DNA of 64,000 bases from NCBI RefSeq assembly GCF_000317105.1, contig NC_019693.1:1860001-1924000 (forward strand). The letters are read 5' to 3'. The notes beneath the pieces are model-generated. The model was not told the origin of the DNA, searched no databases, and was given only the letters and a program-made list of their open reading frames with translations. Origin of the DNA: Oscillatoria acuminata PCC 6304 (GTDB lineage Bacteria; Cyanobacteriota; Cyanobacteriia; Cyanobacteriales; Laspinemataceae). Each line of letters opens with the position of its first letter. Position 1 is the first letter of the stretch. The position numbers and the translations under genes are program-made. This document shows, in pieces, positions 9,731 to 18,029 of the stretch.

Positions 9731-10878
9731 GTGACTAACCGAGTCAATAGGGGAATCACTCCGGTTTCTACATCCAAGGAGGGACACCAGTCGGCTAAAT
9801 CTAAGAGACTAAATCCTCCGGGACGAAACAGTTTTTCGACGACATCGGTAGGAATTCCTTTAATTGTCGCTTGTTTGGCACCGATAATCACTTGAGTTTG
9901 ATGGTCCTCAAGGGAAATGATTTGCACGGGATGTAAGGCAGAAGGAATAAATCGAGTTTCTAATCCAAAGTCGAAAATTTGGCTACCTAGTTGATGGGGA
10001 AAGGCAAAGGGAAGTGGGGTACGATCGCGATAGTTTAAATCATCTAAATACCCCGTGATGGTTTCGGGATCTTCCAGGAATTCAAGCAGGCGATCGCGCA
10101 ACTTTTCCAGATAGGGTTGCACTGCGGTTCTATCTCCAGACGGAATCACCGGCAAACTCGCTCTCCATTGAGTATTTTCCTGCAATTCTTTCCCCAACCA
10201 ATTCATCCAATCTAACCCAGTTTGACAATCAATTCCTAACGTCAAATGCAGGGATGGAGAATAGTCATCTCGGGACGGATTAGAACTGGCGATCGCATAA
10301 TGCCAATGTCCCCGAGGAATATACAACAAATCTCCCGGTTGCAAGCGACATTCCAAATAAGGCGGCACATCTGGCGGAATCTGGTCCTTAGAACGCATCC
10401 CGGTGACGGGAAAAGGAACAGTTTCCGGAAAAACAAACCAGTCTTTCTCCCCCTCAATTTGCAAAATTAGCACATCATGGGTATCATAATGACAATTAAA
10501 TCCTTGTTGGTCACTCGGCGAACAATAAAGGTTAATTTGGCTGCGATATCCGGTTTGCTCCCGCACATCCGCCACCAATTTTTCCAGTTCCGGAACCCGT
10601 TCATGAACGCTATCAATAATTAAAGTCGCTCCTTGGTGCAGTCGTTCCAGCCATTGATGGGAGGGAGTCGCCGGTAACGATTCTCCATCCAAGGAAAATC
10701 GCAAATTCGGATACGGAATGAAGTGATAATTTAATAATTGATTCAATTGATTCCACCCAAATAAACCCGCAAATTTATCCCGACTTTTCCCCGGAATAAA
10801 TAGAGCTATTTCAGTCCAGTTTTCCGCAAAAAATTGGGGAGTTGCATAGGGATATAATAGAAATTCAAAAATATCCAT
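9685..10878 (-). CDS. JmjC/cupin-like Fe(II)-2-oxoglutarate oxygenase (ROX-like)
   Basis: 397 residues. The central cupin barrel shows the metal triad: HYDTHD near 154-159 (H-x-D) and, about 45 residues on, GDLLYIPRGHWHYA with the distal histidine. The C-terminal ~60 residues look like a winged helix. This is the arrangement of the YcfD/MINA-type ribosomal-protein hydroxylases (cupin-4 family). It converges with and overlaps the nucleotidyltransferase gene by 46 bp. The substrate, possibly a ribosomal protein, is an inference from the family. Confidence 0.8.
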   Translation of the reverse strand: MDIFEFLLYPYATPQFFAENWTEIALFIPGKSRDKFAGLFGWNQLNQLLNYHFIPYPNLRFSLDGESLPATPSHQWLERLHQGATLIIDSVHERVPELEKLVADVREQTGYRSQINLYCSPSDQQGFNCHYDTHDVLILQIEGEKDWFVFPETVPFPVTGMRSKDQIPPDVPPYLECRLQPGDLLYIPRGHWHYAIASSNPSRDDYSPSLHLTLGIDCQTGLDWMNWLGKELQENTQWRASLPVIPSGDRTAVQPYLEKLRDRLLEFLEDPETITGYLDDLNYRDRTPLPFAFPHQLGSQIFDFGLETRFIPSALHPVQIISLEDHQTQVIIGAKQATIKGIPTDVVEKLFRPGGFSLLDLADWCPSLDVETGVIPLLTRLVTQGILFVDGSSSIEE

Positions 10879-10930
10879 AAATCAGTCGGTTTGACGAATT
10901 ATCAATAATTTACCTGGGTTGAAAATCAAG

Positions 10931-10975
10931 CTGGGAGTGTAAACCAGGAAAAACTTGATTGAATTACACTCCCAG
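10931..10975. terminator. 12-bp stem hairpin downstream of the small exported-protein gene
   Basis: CTGGGAGTGTAA (10931-10942) pairs perfectly with TTACACTCCCAG (10964-10975) around a 21-nt loop. It lies after the leftward gene ending at 11011 and before the oxygenase gene. There is no U-tract, so it is either a weak terminator or an mRNA-end stabilising hairpin. Confidence 0.45.
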
Positions 10976-11010
10976 TCCTCGGTCAATCGGCTTTCAAAAC
11001 GACCGAGAGA

Positions 11011-11316
11011 TTATACCTGACGAATAAAGGAAGTCTGACCGGCTTGATTGCGATCGGTATCCTGATCCACATCCTGATCAACATTTCGATCTACATTTCG
11101 ATCCACATCGGCATCACTAAATAACCAGGCTGATTCGGAACTGTTGGGGGAATTGTTAGTCAGGTTAACCACTTCAACTTCTACGGAAGAATTCCCGGCA
11201 AGATTGACCGGAGAACTGCTAAGTGCCGATTGAGATGGGGCAACTAATAGTAAACTTGCTTTGGCACTCAAAAGACAGGCCATGATTAAATTGGAAGATT
11301 TTAAATCAAATATCAT
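11011..11316 (-). CDS. Small predicted exported protein, unknown function
   Basis: 101 residues; GGAGGA lies 8 bp before the ATG at 11316. The N-terminus (LIMACLLSAKASLLLVAPSQ) is hydrophobic and signal-peptide-like. The C-terminal half carries a short Asp-rich repeat of the type DVDRN/VDQD. It does not resemble a family I know. It is divergent from the OB-domain gene at 11490, and both have the GGTCAT-type direct repeat upstream, so they may be co-regulated. Confidence 0.6.
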   Translation of the reverse strand: MIFDLKSSNLIMACLLSAKASLLLVAPSQSALSSSPVNLAGNSSVEVEVVNLTNNSPNSSESAWLFSDADVDRNVDRNVDQDVDQDTDRNQAGQTSFIRQV

Positions 11317-11378
11317 CCAAGATTCCTCCGTTAATGAATCGGTTGTTGTTGAACTTGAATTAACCTTACCTGAACATT

Positions 11379-11395
11379 ATGACTCAAATATGACC
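11379..11395 (-). promoter_or_regulatory. Direct repeat GGTCAT-N5-AGTCAT
   Basis: On the minus strand GGTCAT (11395-11390) and AGTCAT (11384-11379) lie 11 bp apart, 63 bp before the start of the gene at 11316. It is the same architecture as at 4894 and 11432, and AAT follows as it does after the first site. Confidence 0.45.
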
Positions 11396-11431
11396 GAGAG
11401 AACCTCTCCCGGTTTCTGAACCCTGGATTTT

Positions 11432-11448
11432 GGTCATTTTCTGGTCAT
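11432..11448 (+). promoter_or_regulatory. Direct repeat GGTCAT-N5-GGTCAT
   Basis: Two perfect GGTCAT half-sites (11432-11437, 11443-11448) with 11-bp pitch, ending 41 bp before the start codon of the OB-domain gene at 11490. It is the third member of a set that precedes genes for secreted or RTX proteins. It is a candidate site for an OmpR-type regulator such as the one at 6707. Confidence 0.5.
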
Positions 11449-11489
11449 CTTTATGTTTTAACCTAGAGGCCAAGTTGAGGTGAAACCAG

Positions 11490-11867
11490 ATGAAATCAAT
11501 CTTTACAGCGGTTTTGACTGCCACAATGTTGGTGATGGGCATTAATCCAGTCAGCGCACAAATTCCCATTCGAGAATTGCAGCGCACTTCGGGACTAACC
11601 ATCGCGGGGGAAATTAGAAGTGTAGTCGGTAATGAGTTTATTTTGGATGATGGGACGGGTCAAATCATCGTGGATGCCGGACCCCGTTGGTATCATCAAC
11701 TGGATTTCCGCGAAGGGGAGCGCGTGGCAGTTATGGGAAAATATGAAGGCTATGATTTCGATGCCTTTACGATTACTCGGGAGAATGGGGAAGTTCTGCG
11801 GATTCGGGAGTCCGAAGGTCCCCCGCCTTGGTCAGGAGGTCGTCGGAACCGCAACCGGAATCGATAA
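11490..11867 (+). CDS. Exported single OB-like domain protein (YgiW/YdeI-like)
   Basis: 125 residues. The signal peptide MKSIFTAVLTATMLVMGINP ends in VSA, followed directly by the mature QIPIREL. One domain reads LTIAGEIRSVVGNEFILDDG...GERVAVMGKYEGYDFDAF, clearly homologous to each of the two domains of the RTX protein at 4976 (VAGTVVAVREDEFLLQDSTG...DRDDVEDFDAI). The C-terminus is a basic GGRRNRNRNR tail. Related periplasmic OB-fold proteins of enterobacteria are linked to stress tolerance and bind ligands not well defined. The role here is unknown, probably periplasmic. Confidence 0.75.
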   Translation: MKSIFTAVLTATMLVMGINPVSAQIPIRELQRTSGLTIAGEIRSVVGNEFILDDGTGQIIVDAGPRWYHQLDFREGERVAVMGKYEGYDFDAFTITRENGEVLRIRESEGPPPWSGGRRNRNRNR

Positions 11868-12112
11868 TTCATCAACCGGGTTTAAATCCCCGTCGGGGCG
11901 GGCTTTTTTGGCGATCGCCCCTCTCTCCCTTCAATTTATTGAAAATAATTAGAGATAAAGAGACTGATCTGCTTTGGCACTCTCTACAGCCACCGAATCA
12001 GAAAAATCTCTATAAAGTCCTAAAAGTCAGGTGGAGCAACGATTACAGCCCGAGGCTAAGAGCGGGGTTTCTTCAAAAATCCAGAAAGTTCATAAAACTT
12101 TACAGTTTTTAC
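11868..12112. other. Intergenic region before the isi operon
   Basis: After the OB gene there is a short GC-rich palindrome with a T-run (about 11890-11911, CCCCGTCGGGG then T6), possibly a weak terminator. The rest is AT-rich leader toward isiA. The 159-codon frame that overlaps the isiA start is a shadow. Confidence 0.4.
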
Positions 12113-12166
12113 TTGACAATTATTTTTAATAACGGGTATGGTCTATTGAGAATTAAGTTCAATAAT
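12113..12166 (+). promoter_or_regulatory. Promoter and possible Fur box of the isi operon
   Basis: TTGACA (12113-12118), an 18-bp spacer and TATGGT (12137-12142) form a sigma-70-type promoter 54 bp before isiA. GAGAATTAAGTTCAATAAT (12148-12166) matches about 11 of 19 positions of the Fur-box consensus, around the expected start site. isiA is Fur-repressed in the cyanobacteria where this was studied; the exact site here is an inference. Confidence 0.45.
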
Positions 12167-12195
12167 GAGCCTTTTCTCTCTCTAGCACTAAACCT

Positions 12196-13230
12196 ATGCA
12201 GACCTACGACAATCCCAACGTCAAGTATGACTGGTGGGCCGGGAATGCCCGATTCGCCAACCTTTCCGGCTTATTCATTGCCGCCCATGTCGCCCAAGCA
12301 GCCCTGATTACCTTCTGGGCAGGTGCCTTCACCTTATATGAGATTTCCGGGTTTGACCCCACTCGACCGATGGGAGAACAAGGCGTGATTCTCCTGCCAC
12401 ATCTGGCCACCCTCGGATTGGGTGTCGGTGACGGAGGACAAGTGGTAGATACTTACCCCTACTTTGTAGTTGGGGTCGTTCACCTGATTTCTTCAGCGGT
12501 ACTCGCGGCAGGGGCATTGTTCCATACCCTCCGCGCACCGGAAGACCTGAAAACGGCTAAGGGTCAAGCCAAAAAATTCCATTTTGAATGGGACGACCCC
12601 AAACAATTGGGACTGATTTTGGGCCATCACCTGCTATTTTTGGGCGCAGGAGCCTTACTGCTAGTCGCCAAAGCGATGTACTGGGGCGGTTTATACGATG
12701 CAGCCAGCCAAACCGTGCGTCTGGTGACCGAACCCACCCTAAATCCAGCGGTCATTTATGGCTATCAAACTCACTTTGTCTCCGTTGACAACTTAGAGGA
12801 TTTAGTGGGCGGTCATATTTATGTCGGGGTGATGCTAATTGCTGGGGGAATTTGGCACATTCTAGTTCCGCCCTTGAAGTGGGCCAGAAAAGTGTTGATT
12901 TTCTCGGGGGAAGCGATTCTGTCCTATTCCCTGGGAGGCATTGCGCTGGCGGGGTTTGTCGCAGCTTACTTCTGTGCCGTGAATACCCTCGCCTATCCTG
13001 TTGAGTTTTATGGTCCTCCGTTAGAAGTCAAATTGGGAATTGCCCCCTATTTTGCAGATACGGTGAAGTTGCCACTAGGGGATCATACCTCTCGGGCCTG
13101 GTTAGCTAATTCTCACTTTTTCCTGGCCTTTTTCTTCCTCCAAGGGCATCTCTGGCACGCCTTACGCGCAATGGGATTTAATTTCCGTCGCGTTGAACAG
13201 GCATTGACCCCTTCTCTGGATGAAGTATAA
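12196..13230 (+). CDS. isiA: IsiA, iron-stress chlorophyll-binding protein CP43'
   Basis: A 344-residue CP43-like antenna protein with six membrane helices and the start [20 protein letters not shown] typical of IsiA. It has CP43-type chlorophyll-ligand histidines (for example [17 protein letters not shown] and [15 protein letters not shown]). It lacks the large lumenal loop of true CP43 (PsbC), which accounts for its shorter length. IsiA forms rings around photosystem I in iron-starved cells. The flavodoxin gene 105 bp downstream confirms the assignment over other Pcb proteins. A 12-bp-stem hairpin lies between them. Confidence 0.97.
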   Translation: MQTYDNPNVKYDWWAGNARFANLSGLFIAAHVAQAALITFWAGAFTLYEISGFDPTRPMGEQGVILLPHLATLGLGVGDGGQVVDTYPYFVVGVVHLISSAVLAAGALFHTLRAPEDLKTAKGQAKKFHFEWDDPKQLGLILGHHLLFLGAGALLLVAKAMYWGGLYDAASQTVRLVTEPTLNPAVIYGYQTHFVSVDNLEDLVGGHIYVGVMLIAGGIWHILVPPLKWARKVLIFSGEAILSYSLGGIALAGFVAAYFCAVNTLAYPVEFYGPPLEVKLGIAPYFADTVKLPLGDHTSRAWLANSHFFLAFFFLQGHLWHALRAMGFNFRRVEQALTPSLDEV

Positions 13231-13255
13231 GACTAAGGTGGCGATCGCCACCAGC

Positions 13256-13295
13256 AACCGGGTTTCTACAACGAACAGCGTTCAGAAACCCGGTT
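13256..13295. repeat. Hairpin between isiA and isiB
   Basis: AACCGGGTTTCT (13256-13267) pairs perfectly with AGAAACCCGGTT (13284-13295). It belongs to a family of AGAAACCCGG palindromes seen also at 14757-14800. In iron-stressed cyanobacteria isiA mRNA is more abundant than isiAB, and a stable intergenic hairpin could contribute by attenuation or by protecting the isiA 3' end. This role is inferred. Confidence 0.6.
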
Positions 13296-13335
13296 TCCTA
13301 AAACCATTTGCAAACTAGACTCTCACAACAAGACA

Positions 13336-13848
13336 ATGGCAAAAATTGGACTATTTTATGGCACTCAAACGGGCAACACGGAAAGCGTAGCCGAACTCAT
13401 TCAAAAAGAATTTGGGGGCGAGAGTGTCGTGGTATCAGAAGAAATTTGTAATGCCGACCCGAGTGATTTTGAGAATTATGATTGTATTATTGTCGGTTGT
13501 CCCACTTGGAATGTGGGCGAACTTCAGTCAGACTGGGAAGGGTTTTATGAAGACCTAGATGCCATTGATTTTACGGGTAAAAAGGTGGCTTATTTTGGAG
13601 CCGGTGACCAGGTGGGCTATGCGGATAATTTTCAAGATGCGATGGGGATTTTAGAGGAAAAAATCTCCTCTTTGGGGGGTAAAACGGTCGGATATTGGCC
13701 AACGGATGGCTATGATTTTGATGGATCAAAAGCGGTTAAAAATGGCAAGTTTGTCGGACTGGCGATCGATGAAGATAATCAATCTGACTTGACTGAGGGC
13801 CGAATTAAAACCTGGGTGGCTCAACTCAAGGGTGAGTTCGGAGTATAG
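13336..13848 (+). CDS. isiB: Flavodoxin (IsiB)
   Basis: A 170-residue long-chain flavodoxin. The FMN phosphate loop GTQTGNTE is at residues ~9-16, the first isoalloxazine loop is CPTWNVGELQSDW, and the second region is YFGAGDQVGYADNFQDAMG. It replaces ferredoxin as electron carrier from photosystem I when iron is scarce. Its position after isiA is the conserved iron-stress operon order. Length and motifs are complete. Confidence 0.97.
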   Translation: MAKIGLFYGTQTGNTESVAELIQKEFGGESVVVSEEICNADPSDFENYDCIIVGCPTWNVGELQSDWEGFYEDLDAIDFTGKKVAYFGAGDQVGYADNFQDAMGILEEKISSLGGKTVGYWPTDGYDFDGSKAVKNGKFVGLAIDEDNQSDLTEGRIKTWVAQLKGEFGV

Positions 13849-13963
13849 AAACTAAACAATGAATGGCTTAGGGAAGGGGTGTTCCTCCCTATATAAGAAT
13901 GGGGTGGTTCAATCCTTCCCCCGAGTTCACTCTAACTAATTTTGCTGGCAAGGAACTGATATT

Positions 13964-14740
13964 ATGTCTCAATTTCCCGATGCGCTCTGGTTGAATGTTA
14001 GCCCTTCTTTACAAGTTTTTGATCGCCCATTATTAAAGGCTTTATCTCGACATTTGACCATAGGTCAATGGGAATATTCCCAAACTCCCGATGAGCCAAT
14101 GTCTATGGAAATTGCATTAGAATTGCTGGATGATTACTTAAGTCAAGGCGATCGCCCGATTCATCTGCTCGGACATAGCACTGGGGGTCTGCTAGGATTA
14201 CTCTATGCCCGTCGCCATCCTGAAAAAGTTCGCTCTCTCACGTTACTCTCCGTGGGTGTCGATCCAGCAGTGGATTGGCAGACTTATTATTATGATCAAC
14301 TCCAGTGCCTGCCTTATTCTCGACAAGCAATTTTGACTCGGACGGTGCATGATCTGTTTGGATGCGAATCTCGGACTATTCTCCAACAAATCCGTCGTCG
14401 GTTCGATAGGGCGCTGAGTCAGTCTTTGTCTCTGCATACTTTGTATCAGCAAGGGCAGTTGTTTCCCGGGAGTGTGCCGGTCCCCCTGTTGGTTTGCGGG
14501 AGTGACAATGATGTGATTCTTGAACCCAGTTTATTGCAGGGATGGCAACCTTGGTTCAAAGATGGCGATCGCCTCTGGCAATCTCCCGAGGGCGGTCACT
14601 TTTTTCACTATTTCTATCCCCACCCAGTCGGTGAACAAATTACCCAGTTTTGGGATGAGCGAGTTGCGGGCAAATTCAAACGGTCCCGACTCACCCTCCT
14701 GAACCGGGTTGCCTCGAACACTCGGCGGTTAATCTCCTAA
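13964..14740 (+). CDS. Alpha/beta hydrolase, IsiC-like
   Basis: 258 residues with the nucleophile elbow GHSTGG near residue 67-72 (LLGHSTGGLLGLLYARRHPE), the oxyanion-type start and a late histidine in SPEGGHFFHYF, so Ser-Asp-His catalysis looks possible. It follows flavodoxin by 115 bp on the same strand. In some cyanobacteria the third gene of the iron-stress operon (isiC) encodes such a hydrolase, so the context suggests an IsiC-like protein. The substrate is unknown. A 3' hairpin ends the cluster. Confidence 0.75.
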   Translation: MSQFPDALWLNVSPSLQVFDRPLLKALSRHLTIGQWEYSQTPDEPMSMEIALELLDDYLSQGDRPIHLLGHSTGGLLGLLYARRHPEKVRSLTLLSVGVDPAVDWQTYYYDQLQCLPYSRQAILTRTVHDLFGCESRTILQQIRRRFDRALSQSLSLHTLYQQGQLFPGSVPVPLLVCGSDNDVILEPSLLQGWQPWFKDGDRLWQSPEGGHFFHYFYPHPVGEQITQFWDERVAGKFKRSRLTLLNRVASNTRRLIS

Positions 14741-14756
14741 AGGACAGGGATTTGGT

Positions 14757-14800
14757 CCAGAAACCGGGTCACAGTTCTGTTCTGCTGATCCGGTTTCTGG
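14757..14800. terminator. Hairpin ending the isi cluster
   Basis: CCAGAAACCGG (14757-14767) pairs with CCGGTTTCTGG (14790-14800), an 11-bp perfect stem with a 22-nt loop. No strong T-run follows. It is a relative of the isiA-isiB hairpin and may act as a 3' end or simply be a palindromic repeat. Confidence 0.45.
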
Positions 14801-14913
14801 TCTCTCGTTTGGAAAATTTAAACAAAAAGGCCTGGTCTTGGGTTATGCTCAGGACTGAACTAAAGGCGATCGCGGGAAAATTTATTGCCGCGATCGCTTT
14901 TTGCGTCTAAAAT

Positions 14914-14932
14914 AAGAATGATTATCATTCTT
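14914..14932. promoter_or_regulatory. Fur/Zur-type operator
   Basis: AAGAATGATTATCATTCTT is a perfect 9-1-9 palindrome, the exact geometry of the Fur consensus and close to it in sequence (the central AATGATNATCATT core is shared). It lies 5 bp upstream of the ATG at 14938, so a bound repressor would block transcription or translation start. Zur boxes of cyanobacteria are also AT-rich palindromes, so sequence alone does not decide between iron and zinc control. Confidence 0.75.
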
Positions 14933-14937
14933 GTAAT

Positions 14938-15711
14938 ATGAATCCGATGATTACTGCTGTAGGTGGGTCCTCCGGAGTGGGGAAAACGACCTGGATTCGA
15001 GAACAGATTGCCCAAGGGCAAAAGCGGGTACTGTATTTCTGCCCGAGTGCCGACACCATGCCGATTGATGGCACTTGGATTGCCGATGAGTTTGGCGATC
15101 GCGTGGAAATCATCACCGTTGAGGAGGAATCGCGGTTGCGGACAATGGGGCCAGATACCGTTGCCTATATCGAGTTAGGATTTCATCTGGATTTGCAGGC
15201 AACGGCCCCAGTTTTAGACCGCTATCACTGCAGTCGGGTGGCGATCGTCCCGGCAGACAGTTCCGGCAGTCCCTGGCATGACTGGGGGAATCCGGTGATT
15301 ACAGTCCCTCGTCCCGAACCGACAAGCGCCCCATCAGAGATTTTTCGGGGGGTCCTCACCGGAGAAATTCTCGACCCCGCCAGTTTAGAGATTTTTTGGT
15401 ATGAACTTACCGAAGGCGCGTATGGTACAGTCACCCGCGCCAAAGGGATTTTTGAACTTGTTGAAGGACAATCTATTCTGGGAAATTTTACAAAAGTTGG
15501 CCTAGAAAAAGAGTTTCAACCGTTAAACCGCAGTCAATGGTTAGAAGGGCGACCCAACCGTTTCAGTGGCCTAGAAGTCGTGGGAGAACAGTTAGATCAA
15601 GAGGCGATCGCCACGACATTACAGGAATTTTGTCTCTCCGATGAAGCCGTTGCTTACTATCAAACCCAACTCAAAGAAAACCTAGGAATTCCCGAGGTAA
15701 CTCTCTCATGA
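14938..15711 (+). CDS. CobW/G3E-like P-loop protein, probable metal-homeostasis factor
   Basis: 257 residues. Walker A GGSSGVGKTT lies at residues 9-18. The C-terminal region (FTKVGLEKEFQPLNRSQW...FSGLEVVGEQLDQEAI) resembles the CobW C-terminal domain of COG0523 GTPases. The conserved metal-binding CXCC motif of true CobW/ZigA metallochaperones is not visible, and the protein is shorter than usual (~320-400). It follows a perfect Fur/Zur-type palindrome and overlaps the next gene by 4 bp (ATGA), so it heads an operon with two metallophosphoesterase-like genes. A role in metal allocation under starvation is inferred from context. Confidence 0.75.
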   Translation: MNPMITAVGGSSGVGKTTWIREQIAQGQKRVLYFCPSADTMPIDGTWIADEFGDRVEIITVEEESRLRTMGPDTVAYIELGFHLDLQATAPVLDRYHCSRVAIVPADSSGSPWHDWGNPVITVPRPEPTSAPSEIFRGVLTGEILDPASLEIFWYELTEGAYGTVTRAKGIFELVEGQSILGNFTKVGLEKEFQPLNRSQWLEGRPNRFSGLEVVGEQLDQEAIATTLQEFCLSDEAVAYYQTQLKENLGIPEVTLS

Positions 15712-16517
15712 AACTCGCCGTTATCTCTTGCATTCATGGCAATATTTTTGCCTTAAATGCCGTATTAGCCGATATCGAACAACAACAAGCAGAACAGATT
15801 TTTTGTGTCGGTGACTTGGTTGGTTATGGACCCTATCCCAATGAAGTTGTGGAACGCATTCGCAGTTTACAAATTCCCACCTGTGCGGGATGTTGGGATG
15901 AGGATATTGTGGAAGGGTTGAACGCCTGTGAGTGCAGCTATCCCTCAGTTTTAGCCGAAATTCGGGGCAAACAAGCTCATGAATGGACGGACCAAGAAAT
16001 TACCCCAGAAAACCGGCAATTTTTAGCTGAACTTCCCCACATTTTACGACAAGATAATCTAGCGTTTGTACATGGAAGTCCGCATAGTCCCCATGAATAT
16101 TTGTTGCCGAATATGGATGCATTTGTGGCCAGTGAACGAGTCTTAGCAACTGGGGCAGATGTGCTATTTTGTGGACATACTCATGTTCCCTATGTGCGCA
16201 CCCTAGAGGGGGGAGAGTTGCGGGTTCGGGTGACTCAAAATGGGACTGGAGATTCCCAAACGTTTACTACGCCTTTGAAACGGATTATCAATGTGGGTTC
16301 AGTTGGGGAACCGCGTCATGGGCGGCCTAATGCTACTTATGTCATTTATGATACGGAAATGGAACAGGTGACTCTCCGGGAAGTTGCTTATGATTATCAA
16401 CAAACCTGTGAGGCGATCGCCGCCAGAGGGTTGCCGAAAATTTTTGCTTGGCGGTTGGCCCGAGGGTTAGAATATGCCGAACGGGCGGATGACCCGACTC
16501 ATGTTTGTGAACGGTGA
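15708..16517 (+). CDS. Variant metallophosphoesterase with Cys in place of metal ligands
   Basis: 269 residues of the calcineurin-like (YfcE/ApaH-type) fold. Motif I, normally D-x-H, reads S-C8-I-H10-G-N. Motif II is intact (VGDLVGYGP, D36). The GN[HD] motif III reads AGCWDED, so the metal-binding Asn is C62. The histidine motifs VHGSPHS (H122) and GHTHVP (H157, H159) are intact. Two of the usual oxygen/nitrogen ligands are thus cysteines, which suggests a different metal or reaction. Start and stop overlap its neighbours as in an operon: 4 bp with the CobW-like gene. It is under the Fur/Zur-type box by position. Confidence 0.8.
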   Translation: MKLAVISCIHGNIFALNAVLADIEQQQAEQIFCVGDLVGYGPYPNEVVERIRSLQIPTCAGCWDEDIVEGLNACECSYPSVLAEIRGKQAHEWTDQEITPENRQFLAELPHILRQDNLAFVHGSPHSPHEYLLPNMDAFVASERVLATGADVLFCGHTHVPYVRTLEGGELRVRVTQNGTGDSQTFTTPLKRIINVGSVGEPRHGRPNATYVIYDTEMEQVTLREVAYDYQQTCEAIAARGLPKIFAWRLARGLEYAERADDPTHVCER

Positions 16518-16571
16518 TTTTTGGGGTTTAATTTCCATTGTGTTGATGTTCTAGGAAGTTTAGCAGTCAAG

Positions 16572-17303
16572 ATGGCATATTGGGCAATTCTCAGCGGGAT
16601 TGAAGGGAATTTACAGGCGTATGAAGCGGTGATTCAGGATTTAAAACGGTCTAAGTTGTCCCTGGAAGCGCTTTATATTTTAGGGGATGTCGTAGGCCCA
16701 ACTCCGGAGTCGGAAAAGTTGGTACATCGGATTAAAAATCCGCGCCCTGGGGAACTGGAAGCGCAGGTCTGTCAAGGATGGTGGGAGGAACAATGTCTGA
16801 TTTTGCATGGCCTCGGACGGACGGGAAAACCGACTCAGTTGATCGAACAATATGGGATGAAAATGGCTAAGGTTTTGTGGGATTCGGTTTCCCGGGAAAC
16901 GGTTCAATGGATTAGTGGGTTAGATTTTGGTTTTTTTGAGTTGGACTGTTTGCTGATTCATGGAACGACGGTGAGTGTGGATGATGAAATTACGCCGGAA
17001 ACACCGCCTATAAAAATTCTGGACCGCCTGACGCGGATGGGGGCGAATTATCTATTTTGTGGTCGGTCTGGATTGAGTTTTCAGTATCAGATTGAAGGGG
17101 GTTCGGTTCGGGATGCGATCGCCACTTTAGATGCAGCAGAATCGGCAACGGTGACTCAAACTCCTCCCCGACAGGCGATCGGGGTCGGCAGTGTGGGACG
17201 GATTCCGGGTCAGGCGACTTACACCCTCTATCATCCCGGAGGCGATCGCCTGGAGTTTAAAACCCTTCACTATGGAGTCCGAAAAGGATTCCAATCCCGA
17301 TAA
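16572..17303 (+). CDS. Degenerate metallophosphoesterase paralogue
   Basis: 243 residues from the ATG at 16572; the earlier TTG at 16521 adds a non-homologous stretch with no ribosome site. It aligns by eye with the preceding protein (MAYWAILSGIEGN against MKLAVISCIHGN, ILGDVVGP against VGDLVGYGP, LIHGTTVS against VHGSPHS). But motif I reads G-I-E, motif III reads QGWWEE and the GHTH motif has become CGRSGL, so most metal ligands are gone. It is probably a pseudoenzyme or regulatory partner. It is the last gene of the Fur/Zur-box operon; the gap to the upstream gene is 54 bp. Confidence 0.7.
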   Translation: MAYWAILSGIEGNLQAYEAVIQDLKRSKLSLEALYILGDVVGPTPESEKLVHRIKNPRPGELEAQVCQGWWEEQCLILHGLGRTGKPTQLIEQYGMKMAKVLWDSVSRETVQWISGLDFGFFELDCLLIHGTTVSVDDEITPETPPIKILDRLTRMGANYLFCGRSGLSFQYQIEGGSVRDAIATLDAAESATVTQTPPRQAIGVGSVGRIPGQATYTLYHPGGDRLEFKTLHYGVRKGFQSR

Positions 17304-17570
17304 TTCCAATTTTCAGGCCCTCCCCCATCCCCAGAGGTTGGGGTCTGTCTTCTCTCTTCTCTCTCTGCCTTAACTATTGCTAAGTATTCTTAGTTAAGAT
17401 AGTCCTCAACTCCTTCTTTAAAATTTATGAATCACTAAAAAGTTACATCACCAAAAAGTAATTTTTACGATTTAATCGGGTTTTTGGCCGTTATTTCCCT
17501 AAAATTCCTGGCAATTTAGGAACTTTTCCATAAAAAATGGGGCCTAATTACAAAACTTCAGGGATTTATA

Positions 17571-17600
17571 TTGACAAAAGCGAGTAAACCACTCTATAGT
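17571..17600 (+). promoter_or_regulatory. Sigma-70-type promoter
   Basis: TTGACA (17571-17576), 18 bp, TATAGT (17595-17600), about 110 bp before the zinc-ribbon gene at 17711. The ~270 bp before it (17304-17570) are AT-rich with no recognised gene. Confidence 0.55.
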
Positions 17601-17710
17601 TAATTGAGAATAAATTGCAACTAGAAACTCCCTCACTCTTCTGGATTTATGGATCCACCCAAGGAGTCCTCGGTCAACTCCATACAAATCCCTTTACTTC
17701 TCAACAGAAT

Positions 17711-17887
17711 ATGAACTGTCTTTGTTGTTCGGGAAAAATGCTGAGATCTATCAATCGAAACGGGTTGTATTGGTATTGTCCAGATTGTCGTCAAACGATG
17801 CCAGTTTCCCCCTCGATTAATCGTTTATTACAACAAGGTGAACTGTCTCCAACCCAACTTATCAACTTGGATTATATCGTCCAGTGA
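17711..17887 (+). CDS. Small zinc-ribbon protein
   Basis: 58 residues from the ATG at 17711 (MNCLCCSGKMLR). Two paired cysteine motifs (C-L-C-C and C-P-D-C, ~24 residues apart) form a typical zinc ribbon. A longer frame from TTG at 17615 exists but lacks conservation-like features. Short proteins of this layout are common hypothetical proteins in cyanobacteria; the function is unknown. It is preceded by a good promoter. The ribosome-binding site is weak, so the start is not certain. Confidence 0.6.
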   Translation: MNCLCCSGKMLRSINRNGLYWYCPDCRQTMPVSPSINRLLQQGELSPTQLINLDYIVQ

Positions 17888-18029
17888 CCTAACCCAAATT
17901 AATTCAAAAACCAGGGAAAAATGAGAGGATTAAATGAGGGATAAAATTGGCTTAACTTGACCGCCATTCAGTCTACATTACAGCCTCTCCTAAATTTCCC
18001 GGTTACCCCTTTATTCTTGAGGAACCAAC

